Source: CAYRVX01 sp964427875
GTDB taxonomy: Bacteria > Planctomycetota > Phycisphaerae > SM23-33
DNA: 64,000 bases
Reading direction: 5' to 3'
Assembly: GCA_964427875.1 (NCBI GenBank)
Contig: CAYRVX010000015.1
Span: forward strand, 1-64,000
Shown: positions 35,501-43,508 of the stretch, in pieces
Layout of the letters: each line of letters begins with the position of its first letter
Numbering within the stretch: position 1 is the first letter of the stretch
Position numbers and translations under genes: made by a program
The notes under the pieces: model-generated
The model's input: only the letters and a program-made list of their open reading frames with translations
Told to the model about the DNA's origin: nothing
Databases searched by the model: none

Positions 35501-38000
35501 CAGCGAGGAGGGCGGGATCGGCAAAGTCGGAGCCGGCACGCAGGTCCTCAGCGGCGCCAACACGTATACGGGGCAGACCACCGTCACCGCCGGCGTGCTG
35601 AACGTCCGCGACGGCGCGGCCCTGGGCGGCGCGGCCGGCGGGACGAGCGTCGCCAGCGGCGCGGCGCTGGAGCTCGAGGGCGACATCACGGTGGCGGGCG
35701 AGGCGCTGGCGCTGAGCGGAACGGGCGTCGCCGGCAGCGGCGCCCTGCGAAACGTCAGCGGCAGCAACGCGTGGACCGGGACGGTCACGCTGGCGGGCGC
35801 GACGGCCATCCAGTCCGACGCGGGCCAACTGGCGCTCAGCGCCGTCGTCGGCGCGGATCACGACCTGACACTCCAGGGCCCCGGCGACGGCGCGATCGGC
35901 GGACCCATCGCCACCGGCGCGGGCGGGCTGACGAAGACGGGCGCGGGCACGTGGACGCTGGCGGGGTCCAACACGTACGCCGGCGCGACCGCGGTCCATG
36001 CGGGCGTGCTGGCCGTCGGCAGCGACGCGGGACTGGGCGACACCGCCGGCGGCGCCGCCGTCAGCGACGGTGCGACCCTGGAGCTGTTCAACGACATCCA
36101 CGTGGGCGCCGAGGCCCTCACGCTCAACGGATCGGGCGTTATGGGCGCGGGCGCCCTGCGAAGTGCGGCCGGGGAGAACTCCTGGGCCGGGCCGGTGACG
36201 ATGGCAAGCGACAGCACCATCGGCGCGTCCTCCGGCACGCTGAGCCTCAGCGGCGCGCTCGGCGAGGCCGGCGCCGCCCGGGCCCTCACGAAGGCCGGCG
36301 ACGGCACGCTCGTGCTCCGCGGCCCCAAGGGCTACACGGGAGCAACCAGCGTGGCGCAGGGCACGCTGGCGATCGACATTGTTGGCGGCGCCGCGCTCAG
36401 CACGCTCGCGATTGCCGATCCCGGCCTCGGCGCCGCGGTGGAGATGCGCCAGGGCCCGGTCAGCGTCAGCGGGAACGTCACGGACGGCGGCGGCACGAGC
36501 CACCTTCGCGCGGATAACGGGACGATGACGCTCGGCGGAGACCTGACGGTGGACAACCTGCGCGTGGGCCTCAACGGCGGGGCGGCTTCGGCGTCGGTCG
36601 CCGGGGCGGCGCACGTGGGCGCCTCCGGCGACCTCGACGTCGCGCGGCGGACCATCGGCAACGCGCCGACGTTCGGCACGCTCGACCTCGGCGCCGCGAC
36701 GAGCGTGACCATCAGCGTAACCAACCTCCGCATCGGCACGGCCATCGGCACGGGCGGCCTTCCTCCCCAGCCCGTCCAGGGAACGCTGAGCCTCTCGCAG
36801 GCGGGCAGCAACACCATCCACGCGACGACGATCGTCGCGGGCGATTCCGCCTGGACCGACAACACCATGGTCGCCAGCGCGATCCACCTGGGCGCCACCA
36901 ACCAGGTCCGCGCCGACTCCGTCACCATCGGCGGGCGCCACAGCAGCGCGACGGCCGACATCCTCGCCGGCGGGGCGTGCGACCTGGCCGGCCGCTCCGG
37001 CGCCAAGGCCGACCTCTTCATCGGCGACAACATCACCGAGAGCGGCGGCATCGCGGTGGGGCTCTTCGACCTGACGGGCGGCGAGCTGGACGCGACGCTG
37101 GGCGAGCTGGTTCTCGGCCGGCACGGCAACGGGCTGGGCGGCGGGCAGGGCACGCTGATCCTGGACGACGGCGAGGTCACGGCCGACAGCGTCGACATGG
37201 GCTGGCCGCACGCCACCGGGCTGAGCCTGGCGCCGCAGAGCAGCGCGGGCACGCTCACGATGCGCGGGGGGGACCTTGCAGTCGGCGGCGACGTCACGAC
37301 GCGTTCCGGCCTGGGCACGCTGAACCTCCAGGGCGGGTCGCTGACGGTGGGGGGCAACATCGCGACGGTGGCGAGCGGGCCGACGGGCCCCGGCACCATG
37401 ACGATCAACCTGCACGGTGGCCTGCTGGACCTCACCGGCGGGTCGATGGACCTCGGGTCCGTCTCCCCCCCGAGCTTCTCCTTCACCGGCGGGAGGCTCG
37501 AGGACCTCGGCAGCTTCGACGACACGTTGAACCAGGGCATCCTGGTGATGGGCGTTCCCCAGGGCGACGGGGTGCTCGCGCCGGGCGGGTCGATCGGCAC
37601 CACCTCGATCGAGGGAGACTACAACCTCATCAGCGGCAGCCTGGAGATCGAGATCCAGTCCCCCGGCCTGGCCGGCGGGAGCGACTACGACCTGGTCGAG
37701 CTGACCGGGCCCCTGTCGGCCGCCGGCCTGGACGGGACGCTGGAGGTCGTGCTCCTGGACGGGTACGTGCCGGCCTGCGGGACCACGTTCGACGTGGTGA
37801 CGGCGGCCAACGTTCTCCTCGGGCCGAGCTTCGCGCTGGACGACTCGGGGGCGCCCATGCCGGACTGGCTGCATTTTGAGGCAAACGTGGTGGGCCTCGA
37901 AGACGGACAGGCCCTCCAGCTCACCGTTGTCCCCGAGCCCGCCGCGCTGTCGCTGCTGGTCTTGGGCGGACTGGTATTGCTGCGGCAAAGAAGAGGATAG
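32520..38000 (+). CDS. giant autotransporter-repeat protein with PEP-CTERM signal
   Basis: 1826 aa. A signal peptide (about 1-23) is followed by WTWDGG and then a long beta-helical passenger of autotransporter-associated beta-strand repeats: units such as GAGTWTLAGSNTYAGATAVHAG, TKAGDGTLVLRGPKGYTGAT and KVGAGTQVLSGANTYTGQTT (written here in parts of the repeat) recur about every 90-110 residues. The end has a smaller beta domain and then VPEPAAL, a hydrophobic helix and LRQRRG. No outer-membrane barrel is present; sorting is by the exosortase instead. Likely a large adhesive or matrix surface fibre. The ATG at 32520 has GAGGG 6 nt upstream; an ATG at 32514 touches that site. Confidence 0.88.
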   Translation: MNARLKAVAVSAAVVLAASTAGGGTWTWDGGSAVDSNWTTAANWASETAPNSSSTTEIELGGSIRTSPVVDTYDPWELKSLTFKANALPFSLSGNALRFVGSAATDAIVNNGGNTHTIANDITLGGSHTRTILATNGDLTLNGDVVLSADGCFRGGETITVNGVISGAGELEKRDSGLLKLSRNATHEGDTTIHGGTLRLIGSGGLPDDGYVVVAPGGTWDLNDRNDTIFSLSSVFGVGGGTVDLGTGTLTLEWGTFTGTITGDGGLTKVNTDTGLFLKGANSHKGQTAINGGLLMIYHGTALGTADGGTTVSDGAVLGLSDGIAVTGETLTLNGAGFPQDPGALRNSSGDNTWDAQIVLGGDTTITSKAGSLTLKQAVGGPGHVLTLDGNGNGAVEGSICGGTDSVIKTGDGTWTLSGASSYLGPTTVRAGVLQLGEDNCLLDTSDLVITGGTFGLDGHDETLDALRGTGGTLDLEGGTLAIGFANSNAGYAGHITGDGNLVKWGDSTQTLTGRCTLRGELTIRQGILNVRFPLEPNRPSRVRVTAGTVLELEDAGDWLAPMTIDGTGISDSGAVRVVSGENSLGGITLAHHSTIRLESGTDLRIYGDPAVTSEGKNLTIVTDGDAECLIFGPMAIGAGTLTKEGTGSMDLIRESTHTGLTDVVAGTLVIWDGNSLGTTDGGTVVRDGAELELSPQQGDIHVGAESLRISGSGPTGWAAFVSRTGDNTWSGTVTLDADATIACNTDSLTLDACTAVTGAGRDLTLSGEGEGTISGEVDIGSGGIIKLEQGTWTLTAANPYTGTTTIDVGALRIEDANALGGTSHGTVVRDGGALEMRGDIHVPAEPLSLSGFGVDLNGALRSLHGTNSYAGDITLEANSMIGVDWGRLTLLGCIGESEPNLGFYKVGVGQLLLKESNLFTGFLGVLEGSVISDIDPGRLADSVDVTVAEGATYDPNGVSDTIDSLSGAGSVTLGGATLTLGGGGGSGEFSGVISEEGGIGKVGAGTQVLSGANTYTGQTTVTAGVLNVRDGAALGGAAGGTSVASGAALELEGDITVAGEALALSGTGVAGSGALRNVSGSNAWTGTVTLAGATAIQSDAGQLALSAVVGADHDLTLQGPGDGAIGGPIATGAGGLTKTGAGTWTLAGSNTYAGATAVHAGVLAVGSDAGLGDTAGGAAVSDGATLELFNDIHVGAEALTLNGSGVMGAGALRSAAGENSWAGPVTMASDSTIGASSGTLSLSGALGEAGAARALTKAGDGTLVLRGPKGYTGATSVAQGTLAIDIVGGAALSTLAIADPGLGAAVEMRQGPVSVSGNVTDGGGTSHLRADNGTMTLGGDLTVDNLRVGLNGGAASASVAGAAHVGASGDLDVARRTIGNAPTFGTLDLGAATSVTISVTNLRIGTAIGTGGLPPQPVQGTLSLSQAGSNTIHATTIVAGDSAWTDNTMVASAIHLGATNQVRADSVTIGGRHSSATADILAGGACDLAGRSGAKADLFIGDNITESGGIAVGLFDLTGGELDATLGELVLGRHGNGLGGGQGTLILDDGEVTADSVDMGWPHATGLSLAPQSSAGTLTMRGGDLAVGGDVTTRSGLGTLNLQGGSLTVGGNIATVASGPTGPGTMTINLHGGLLDLTGGSMDLGSVSPPSFSFTGGRLEDLGSFDDTLNQGILVMGVPQGDGVLAPGGSIGTTSIEGDYNLISGSLEIEIQSPGLAGGSDYDLVELTGPLSAAGLDGTLEVVLLDGYVPACGTTFDVVTAANVLLGPSFALDDSGAPMPDWLHFEANVVGLEDGQALQLTVVPEPAALSLLVLGGLVLLRQRRG

Positions 38001-38060
38001 AGCCCGAACGCGGGCAAGGTAGGCAGGGGCGAGCATCGCTCGCCGGGAGCGGAGAGGTGC

Positions 38061-39185
38061 ATGGTGCCAGCTTGCAGGCAGGGAAGATCCAGCGGCCCGA
38101 CACTCGCGCTGTTGACGGTGTGGTTCGCGTGCCTGCCGGGCCCGCCGGCGAAGGCGGTGACCCCCTGGGACCCCGTGAACCAGGTTTCGCAGGGCCACTA
38201 CCAGACCTACCAGGTAACGGTCCAGGACATGGGCCTCGGCCTTTACGGCGGCCCGTCCTATGACCAGGGCTACCGCAACCGATACAATGCCGGCGGGTCC
38301 GCCACGTCCAGCCTGGGGTCCCGAGAGGCCACGCTCTACCTGATCGACCAGTTCACCGCCATGGGGCTCGACGTCTCCACCCAGAGCGACTACGTGAACG
38401 TGGTGGCCGAGCAGATCGGCACCGAGACCCCCGAGAGGATCTTCATTGTCAGCGGCCACTACGATCATCCCCAAAGCGACTTCGAGGCCCCCGGCGGCGA
38501 CGACAACGCCTCCGGGACGGCCGGGGTGCTCGAAGCCGCCAGGACGCTCAGTCAGTACGAGTTCGAGTCCACCATCCGCTTCATAGCCTGGGGCGGTGAA
38601 GAGGGCTGGATGAAGGGATCCTGGGACTACGTTCGCAACGTGGTCCAGGCCGACGATGAGAACGTCGTCGGGATGCTGAACATGGACATGATTCTCCGGC
38701 CCGGCTGGGACAGCGATCCCGGCGCCGAGGAGGACCTGGACCTGTCCACCGGCACGTCGGCGGCCTGCCGGGCCTGGGCCTGGAGGTTCATGGCGGCCGG
38801 CGCGACGTATGCCCCTTCGCTCGTGTTCGATTCCCGCAATCCCCAGCACGAGCACTGGTACCCCGGCGATCAGGGGCCGTTCATTCAGGAGGGCTACGCC
38901 GGGCTGATGATCGCCGAGAACAACGCCGGCGAGATCTGGTACCAGGGCTCCAACGCCTACTACCATACGGCCGGGGACGCCAGCGACAGGGGCGCCAACG
39001 ATCCCGACAACGCCAGCGGCATCGTCTATGACTACGCCTTCGCCACGGACGTCGTCAGGACGGCCGTCGGGATGATCGCCGAGGAGGCCCGGATCGTCCC
39101 CGAGCCCGGCGGCGCGCTGATTGTGATGGCCCTGGCCGCGGGCCTGCTGCTGCGGCGCTGCCGCGCGGCGCGGCACCGGCGCTGA
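38061..39185 (+). CDS. secreted M28-family zinc peptidase with PEP-CTERM signal
   Basis: 374 aa. Signal peptide about 1-33. The M28 aminopeptidase metal ligands are recognisable: GHYDHP with His133 and Asp135, GGDDNASG near 145-152, GGEEGW near 181-186 and LNMDM near 213. M28 enzymes release N-terminal residues from peptides using two zinc ions. The C-terminus VPEPGGALIVMALAAGLLL with RRCRAARHRR is a sorting signal. The ATG follows GGAGAGG. It lies 60 nt after the giant repeat protein, so both may be co-expressed. The last 131 nt overlap, antisense, the predicted end of the GH gene on the other strand. Confidence 0.85.
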   Translation: MVPACRQGRSSGPTLALLTVWFACLPGPPAKAVTPWDPVNQVSQGHYQTYQVTVQDMGLGLYGGPSYDQGYRNRYNAGGSATSSLGSREATLYLIDQFTAMGLDVSTQSDYVNVVAEQIGTETPERIFIVSGHYDHPQSDFEAPGGDDNASGTAGVLEAARTLSQYEFESTIRFIAWGGEEGWMKGSWDYVRNVVQADDENVVGMLNMDMILRPGWDSDPGAEEDLDLSTGTSAACRAWAWRFMAAGATYAPSLVFDSRNPQHEHWYPGDQGPFIQEGYAGLMIAENNAGEIWYQGSNAYYHTAGDASDRGANDPDNASGIVYDYAFATDVVRTAVGMIAEEARIVPEPGGALIVMALAAGLLLRRCRAARHRR

Positions 39186-41325
39186 GCAGGTACCACACGG
39201 TGGGGGCGGCGAGGCGGAAGGACGCCCCTTCGGCCGTCTTCGCGGCCGGCTGGGCGTCGGTCAACGCGGCGGCGGCGCCGTCCAGCGGCGTCAGGGCGAG
39301 CCTCGTGTGCGCCTTCACCCGGCTCAGCGTGACGGTGCCCTTGACCGGCTCGATGCGCATCGGCAGCCGGCCCCAGCGGACGAGCGTGTGGCGCTTCTCG
39401 TCCCAGCTCATGCCGGTGGCGGCGACGCGCCCGGCCGCGACGAGCAGCATCCGCCGGGACTCCCCCAGCGCCTTGCCGTCCAGGCTCGTCAGCACGATCG
39501 AGCAGAAGGCGTCCTCGACCTCGACGGCGAGGTCCTTCAACTGCCTCCGCCTGCCGCCGACGAAGCCGATGAGCCCCTGCGTGCGGTCGGTCTGGACCGT
39601 GATGAGCCCCTTCCTGCCGGCGTGGCGCCACGTCAGCTCGCCCGTGTCGGAGATGATCGGCTCCGCAACGTCGAGCTTCGGATAGGCCGCCTGCTTGCGG
39701 CTGAGAGACTCGATCCTCGTGCCGTGGACCAGCGGGACCGCCGGCGAGAGGCCCGGCGTGAAGAGCGGCCGCTGCGACGAGGGCATCCGGATGGACTCGA
39801 TGACCTGCTCGACGGAGTATCGCCGGCGGATGGTCCTGGCGGCCGCCGCGACGTCGGCCCGGTGGAACATCAGCGCGGCGGCGGCGAGCTGGGCCATCTT
39901 CACCGGGTCGGGGCGGATGTCGAAGTGCCCCGGCCGGCGGGACGCCCACTCCGTGGGGTCGGCGTGCTCGAACGTGTAGAAGAAGATCCCGTCCCAGTCC
40001 TGGAGCAGCGCGTACGCCGTCAGGATCGGGATCCCCTCGCAGGCGTAGTCGCTGGGGAAGGGGTGGTTGGTCTCCGAGACGGTGTAGGGCTTTCCCGCCA
40101 CGGCCGACCGCGCCAACTGCACGACCGAGCTGGCCAGCGGGGCGTTGGCCATCGGCGAGTTGCCCATCCAGAACGTCCGCTTCTTCGTCTTCGCGTCCAC
40201 CCGCCGGCTGGGATGCTGCCAGTAGACGTGCCCGTCCACGACGTCCAGCTTCGCCGTCGAGCACAGCAGCGGGTAGCCGCTCTTCCAATGGTTGTGGTCG
40301 CTCGTCCCGACGATCAGCGCCCGGACGCCCAGCTTCTTCAGCCACCGGCGCATCGCCTGGAAGTAGCCGTCCTCCAGGGCCATGTAGAACTTCGCCTCGG
40401 CCGCGAACCGCTCCTTCGAGGCGGCGGCGAACTGCTCCGGCTGAAGGCGGGCGATGGGCCCATCGTCCTTCAGGCCCGCCTCGGCGCGCCATCGCCGCAG
40501 CGCCGCGGCCGGGTAACGCTCCCGAAGGTGCGCGTTGAGCTTCCCCGTCAGCAGGTCGGCGTAGTGCCGCGTGACGTCGCACCACGTGCCGGTATACTTG
40601 CTTGTCTGCTTCCCCCGCAGCCGCCCGGCGAACCACGATTCCACCAGCGAGTTCTCGTTGAGCAGCTCGACGATGGCCACGGCCGGCTCGCCGCGGTACT
40701 CGGCCTTCGTGTACGGGTTGCGGTGCGTCAGGAGCTGCTCGGCATACTCGCGGTGCAGCTCGGCGATCCGCTCGTCGAAGTACTGAAGGACCTTGCCCAG
40801 GCCGAGGAACTCGTGGTCCCGGACGCCATCGGCCTTTCGATAGACGCGGCCGACGTTCAGGTTGAGGTTGCTGTAGATCCCGCGGCGTTTGAGCTGATCG
40901 ACGAACCAATCCAGCCGGTCGAGCTGCCCGGCGTCGAGGCGGCGGGTCGTGTCGGCCCCGGCGGGGAAGATGCTCGCGTCCCTGCCCCAGTTGGAGTCGA
41001 GGAAGTGGAAGCGGACGCAGTTGATGCCGAACCGCGCCAGGTGGGCCGCCACGGCCGCCGCGTCGGCCTTCTCGGGGTAGCACGCCGCGCCGGTGAGGTT
41101 GACCCCCCAGATGCGGAGCCGCCCGCCCGAGCCGGCGACGAGATGCCCGTCCTCGACCCGCACGAACCCGTCCCGCCCCGCCGGCCGCTCGAGCAGGGCC
41201 GAGAGGTCCACCAGGGCGCGGTCGTTGTCTCGCCAGTCGATCACGAACGGCTTCATGCCCGCCTCCTCCGCAGGACCCGCGGCACACGCCGCCGCAGCCG
41301 CCAAGACGCAACTTGCCATCTTCAC
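39055..41325 (-). CDS. exported glycoside hydrolase of clan A (GH5/GH42-like)
   Basis: 756 aa. A short signal peptide (KMASCVLAAAAACAAGPA) precedes a TIM-barrel hydrolase: RIWGVNLTGAACYPEK then FGINCVRFHFLDSNWG near the start, a candidate acid/base Glu in VELLNENS and a candidate nucleophile Glu in TVSETNHP, as in GH5/GH42-like enzymes. A beta-sandwich tail follows. It probably cleaves plant or algal glycans in the periplasm or outside. A GTG start at 41325 fits best, 9 nt after GGAAAGG. The last residues are Arg/Ser/Pro-rich and read antisense into the M28 gene, so the true C-terminus may be shorter if a stop was lost. Confidence 0.8.
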   Translation of the reverse strand: MKMASCVLAAAAACAAGPAEEAGMKPFVIDWRDNDRALVDLSALLERPAGRDGFVRVEDGHLVAGSGGRLRIWGVNLTGAACYPEKADAAAVAAHLARFGINCVRFHFLDSNWGRDASIFPAGADTTRRLDAGQLDRLDWFVDQLKRRGIYSNLNLNVGRVYRKADGVRDHEFLGLGKVLQYFDERIAELHREYAEQLLTHRNPYTKAEYRGEPAVAIVELLNENSLVESWFAGRLRGKQTSKYTGTWCDVTRHYADLLTGKLNAHLRERYPAAALRRWRAEAGLKDDGPIARLQPEQFAAASKERFAAEAKFYMALEDGYFQAMRRWLKKLGVRALIVGTSDHNHWKSGYPLLCSTAKLDVVDGHVYWQHPSRRVDAKTKKRTFWMGNSPMANAPLASSVVQLARSAVAGKPYTVSETNHPFPSDYACEGIPILTAYALLQDWDGIFFYTFEHADPTEWASRRPGHFDIRPDPVKMAQLAAAALMFHRADVAAAARTIRRRYSVEQVIESIRMPSSQRPLFTPGLSPAVPLVHGTRIESLSRKQAAYPKLDVAEPIISDTGELTWRHAGRKGLITVQTDRTQGLIGFVGGRRRQLKDLAVEVEDAFCSIVLTSLDGKALGESRRMLLVAAGRVAATGMSWDEKRHTLVRWGRLPMRIEPVKGTVTLSRVKAHTRLALTPLDGAAAALTDAQPAAKTAEGASFRLAAPTVWYLLSAGAAPRGSAAAAGPRPGPSQSARRRARGRSGPPRRSSRRPS

Positions 41326-41544
41326 GATATCCGACCTTTCCGGGCCTGGTTCAGCAGCATCCAGTGTCTGGTCACAGTCGCCTCGCCGGCAACGCGCCCT
41401 TCGCCACCGGACCAACGTAGCCGGTAGCCCGTAACAACCTCTCCACCTTGAACTTAAGCATGTGCCAAGGCCCGGGCGCTCCTGGCTCCTGCCTACATGA
41501 TACCGGCAGGCGACGCGCTAGTGTTTCCTCAACATTGATTCTTC

Positions 41545-41641
41545 GGGTGCCATGCCCTCACGCGGAGCGGGTGGGCATGCTTCCGGTACAAGGACATGGC
41601 CACCTCTTCGGGCTACGCCCTCCGATGAGGCCATGGCACCC
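41545..41641. repeat. 97-bp nested inverted-repeat (REP/MITE-like) element
   Basis: Perfect 10-bp ends GGGTGCCATG (41545-41554) and CATGGCACCC (41632-41641). Inside, CATGCCC (41551-41557) pairs with GGGCATG (41573-41579), and CATGGCC near 41595-41601 pairs with GGCCATG near 41629-41635. The DNA or its transcript can therefore fold as a cruciform with two inner arms. Confidence 0.6.
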
Positions 41642-41885
41642 AACCCGAAAGATCGATATTGACGGAGCGCTAGCGGACGGCGGGCACCGATCGCCGCTCC
41701 GTTTGCCGTCAGGCCGCAAAGTCAGAATATTTATTGTGCAAGCAATCATTGTCACCGAGTATATTCTAGCTCTGAACTGCCAAATGTCAAGGGCAAATCC
41801 GAAAAAAAAAACCGCGCCGCGACGTCAAACCGCAGGCCTGCCTCCCATGCCGCACCGGGCCTCAAGCGGAGGCAGGCGAATTCAT

Positions 41886-41913
41886 TTGACAGATTCGTTT
41901 TCCGTGGTATGAT
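41886..41913 (+). promoter_or_regulatory. sigma70-type promoter of the Kelch gene
   Basis: TTGACA (41886-41891), 16-nt spacer, TATGAT (41908-41913): near-consensus. It directs transcription into leader copy 2. Confidence 0.7.
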
Positions 41914-41990
41914 ACACGTGTGGGGAAGGCACCGCTCTACGTTCCCGCCTTCGGAGGATTCGTTCCGCTCAATCGGGCTCGCCGTGCGGA
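41914..41990 (+). ncRNA. conserved structured 5' leader element, copy 2
   Basis: AAGGC (41926-41930) and GCCTT (41947-41951) enclose a 16-nt loop that shares GCTCTACGT with copy 1; CGGAGG follows at 41952-41957. GCTCGCCGTG (41977-41986) matches GCTCACCGTG of copy 1, and pairing of its CTCGC with the GTGGG before the stem is kept by G-U exchange. The Kelch start codon is 30 nt downstream. Confidence 0.5.
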
Positions 41991-42019
41991 CGATGCTTGC
42001 CTCTGAAGGGAGATGGGTG

Positions 42020-42862
42020 ATGAGACAGCTTCTTGTTCTCGGATGGCTGGGCGTACTGGGCACGGCGACCCCCGCAATGTCGGAATCGTGGATCATACCT
42101 CCGACCGACAACGGCCACGATGACAGGGGCTGCTACCTTGCGGGGTCAACGGAGGTCTCGGCGACTGAGCTGCCCCGCACAACAGCCACGTTGTCGCAGG
42201 GCAGGTCTGGTCTGGCCGCGACATCTGTCGACAGCAAGGCACTCTTTGGCGGGGGGCATTCCGGCGTCGGGCGGAGCGATGTGGTTGACATATTCGACGC
42301 CGAAACGCAGACGTGGTCTACGGCCTCGCTTTCGTCGCCGCGGAGTTCGCTGGCCGCGACCACCGTGGGCACCAAAGCGATCTTCGCCGGCGGGTGGGTC
42401 TCGACCGGCACCGACGTTGACATCTACGACGCACGGACCGACACCTGGACCACGGGCAACTTGTCGCAAAATCGCATGGAGTTGGCGGCCACGTCTGTGG
42501 GCGACAAGGCGTTCTTCGCGGGCGGCTATGCCACCGGTGGGATCCTCAACAGCGATGTCGTGGACATTTACGATGCCCAGACCAGCCTATGGTCCACCGC
42601 CGCGCTGTCGCAGGCCAGGCCGAACCCGCGCGCCACGAGCGTAGGCAGCAAGGCGATCTTCGCAGGTGGATATACCGCACCCGGGATCGACTGCTTGAGT
42701 TATTCCTGCGCGATTGCTTACTGCTGCTCGTTCATGATGCTGGCGATGCTGCAACTGCGGGCGGTCCACGTCTGCGCGCGGCTGGACCGGTGCCGCTCCA
42801 GCGATCTCCGTCGGGCGCGGCGGCCGCGGCACGAGCTACAAAGGGAACTCGAGAAAACGTAA
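42020..42862 (+). pseudogene. Kelch-repeat secreted protein, 3' end replaced (truncated)
   Basis: 280 aa. Signal peptide (MRQLLVLGWLGVLGTATPAMS) followed by four Kelch-like units with recurrent ATSVGxKAxFAGG and VDIYDAxTxxWSTA, giving a partial beta-propeller. After GGYTAPG (near 42685) the pattern stops abruptly and turns into Cys/Met-rich then Arg-rich sequence without homology to the repeats and without the PEP-CTERM tail such proteins often have. The end overlaps by 27 nt a truncated PQQ-type gene on the other strand. The ATG at 42020 has GGGAG 7 nt upstream. A damaged gene is the most likely reading; a true short form cannot be excluded. Confidence 0.65.
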
Positions 42863-43300
42863 GCCGGACGCAATGCGACGCCTGCGCACGGCAGTGCCAT
42901 TCGTGACTGTCCCTATTTCTGCGGTCCAGGCGGCCGGGGCGAAGCGGACGGGCCCGTCGGTGCAGAAGCTCCACCGCTGACGTCCGGCGGCGGCGTCCAG
43001 GGCGTGGATCATGCCGTCGGCGGAGCCGCCGTAGTACAGCGTGCCCCGGGCGACGACCGGCTGATAGGCGAAGTCGAAGGTCATCCTCTGCCAGAGCTCA
43101 TCCGGCCAGGCCGGCCGGGGCTTGTGGGGCGCGCGATGCGTCCACAGCAGCGTGAGCTTCCCGGGGAGGGCCTCGGCGGTGTATCCCGACCGGGCGCTGT
43201 CGGCGCGGTACGTCGGCCAGTCCGCCGCGCCGGCCTGTGGGCACAGGACCGCCGCGGCCGCTATCAGACCCGCCATCGATGGCCTCTGTATCCCAGGCAT
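42836..43300 (-). pseudogene. N-terminal fragment of a PQQ-like beta-propeller protein
   Basis: 154 aa where relatives have several hundred. Signal peptide (about 8-26) then the family opening ADWPTYRADSARSGYT, LTLLWTHRA, YQPVVARGTLYYGGSADGMI and HALDAAAGRQRWSF, i.e. the first blades of a PQQ-binding-like propeller. After FAPAAW (near 42930) homology ends; the remaining residues read through GACTGTCCC-type repeat sequence to a TAG. The ATG at 43300 has AAGGAG 6 nt upstream. It faces the truncated Kelch gene, so one event may have removed the ends of both. Confidence 0.7.
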
Positions 43301-43508
43301 CCCGTCTCCTTGTGCTCCTGCGGGCCCGACCGGGCCGCGAGGCGCCACGACTACTCTTGCGCCCTGGGGGCGCGAGAATCAACCTGCCACACCCGAAGAC
43401 ATCGAACCGGGCCGTGACCTGGAGACCACCGCGCCGTTTCTCCCATTGGGAATCCGAGGTAGAATCCTTCCCGTCGCGGCGGGCTGCCGGCAGGAAGGAG
43501 ACGAGCCG

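Larger units (their letters stand above)
41326..42019. other. intergenic region with repeat, promoter and leader
   Basis: About 690 nt between divergent genes. It contains the nested inverted-repeat element at 41545-41641, an AT-rich stretch with an A9 run near 41803-41811, and the promoter (41886-41913) and leader (41914-41990) of the Kelch gene. A + strand frame 41448-41912 runs across the repeat and promoter and has no family resemblance, so it is not called. Confidence 0.5.

Noticed and set aside
32292..39176. Minus-strand ORF of over 2200 codons opposite the giant PEP-CTERM and M28 genes
   Set aside because: Its translation is low-complexity (R/G/A/V-rich), has no family resemblance, and mirrors GC-rich repeat codons on the + strand, where signal peptides, repeats and sorting signals are clear.
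39307..41427. Plus-strand ORF opposite the GH gene
   Set aside because: No domain; the minus strand has the signal peptide and catalytic Glu motifs.
41448..41912. 155-codon ORF upstream of the Kelch gene
   Set aside because: It runs across the inverted-repeat element and the promoter, with no signal, motif or codon support.
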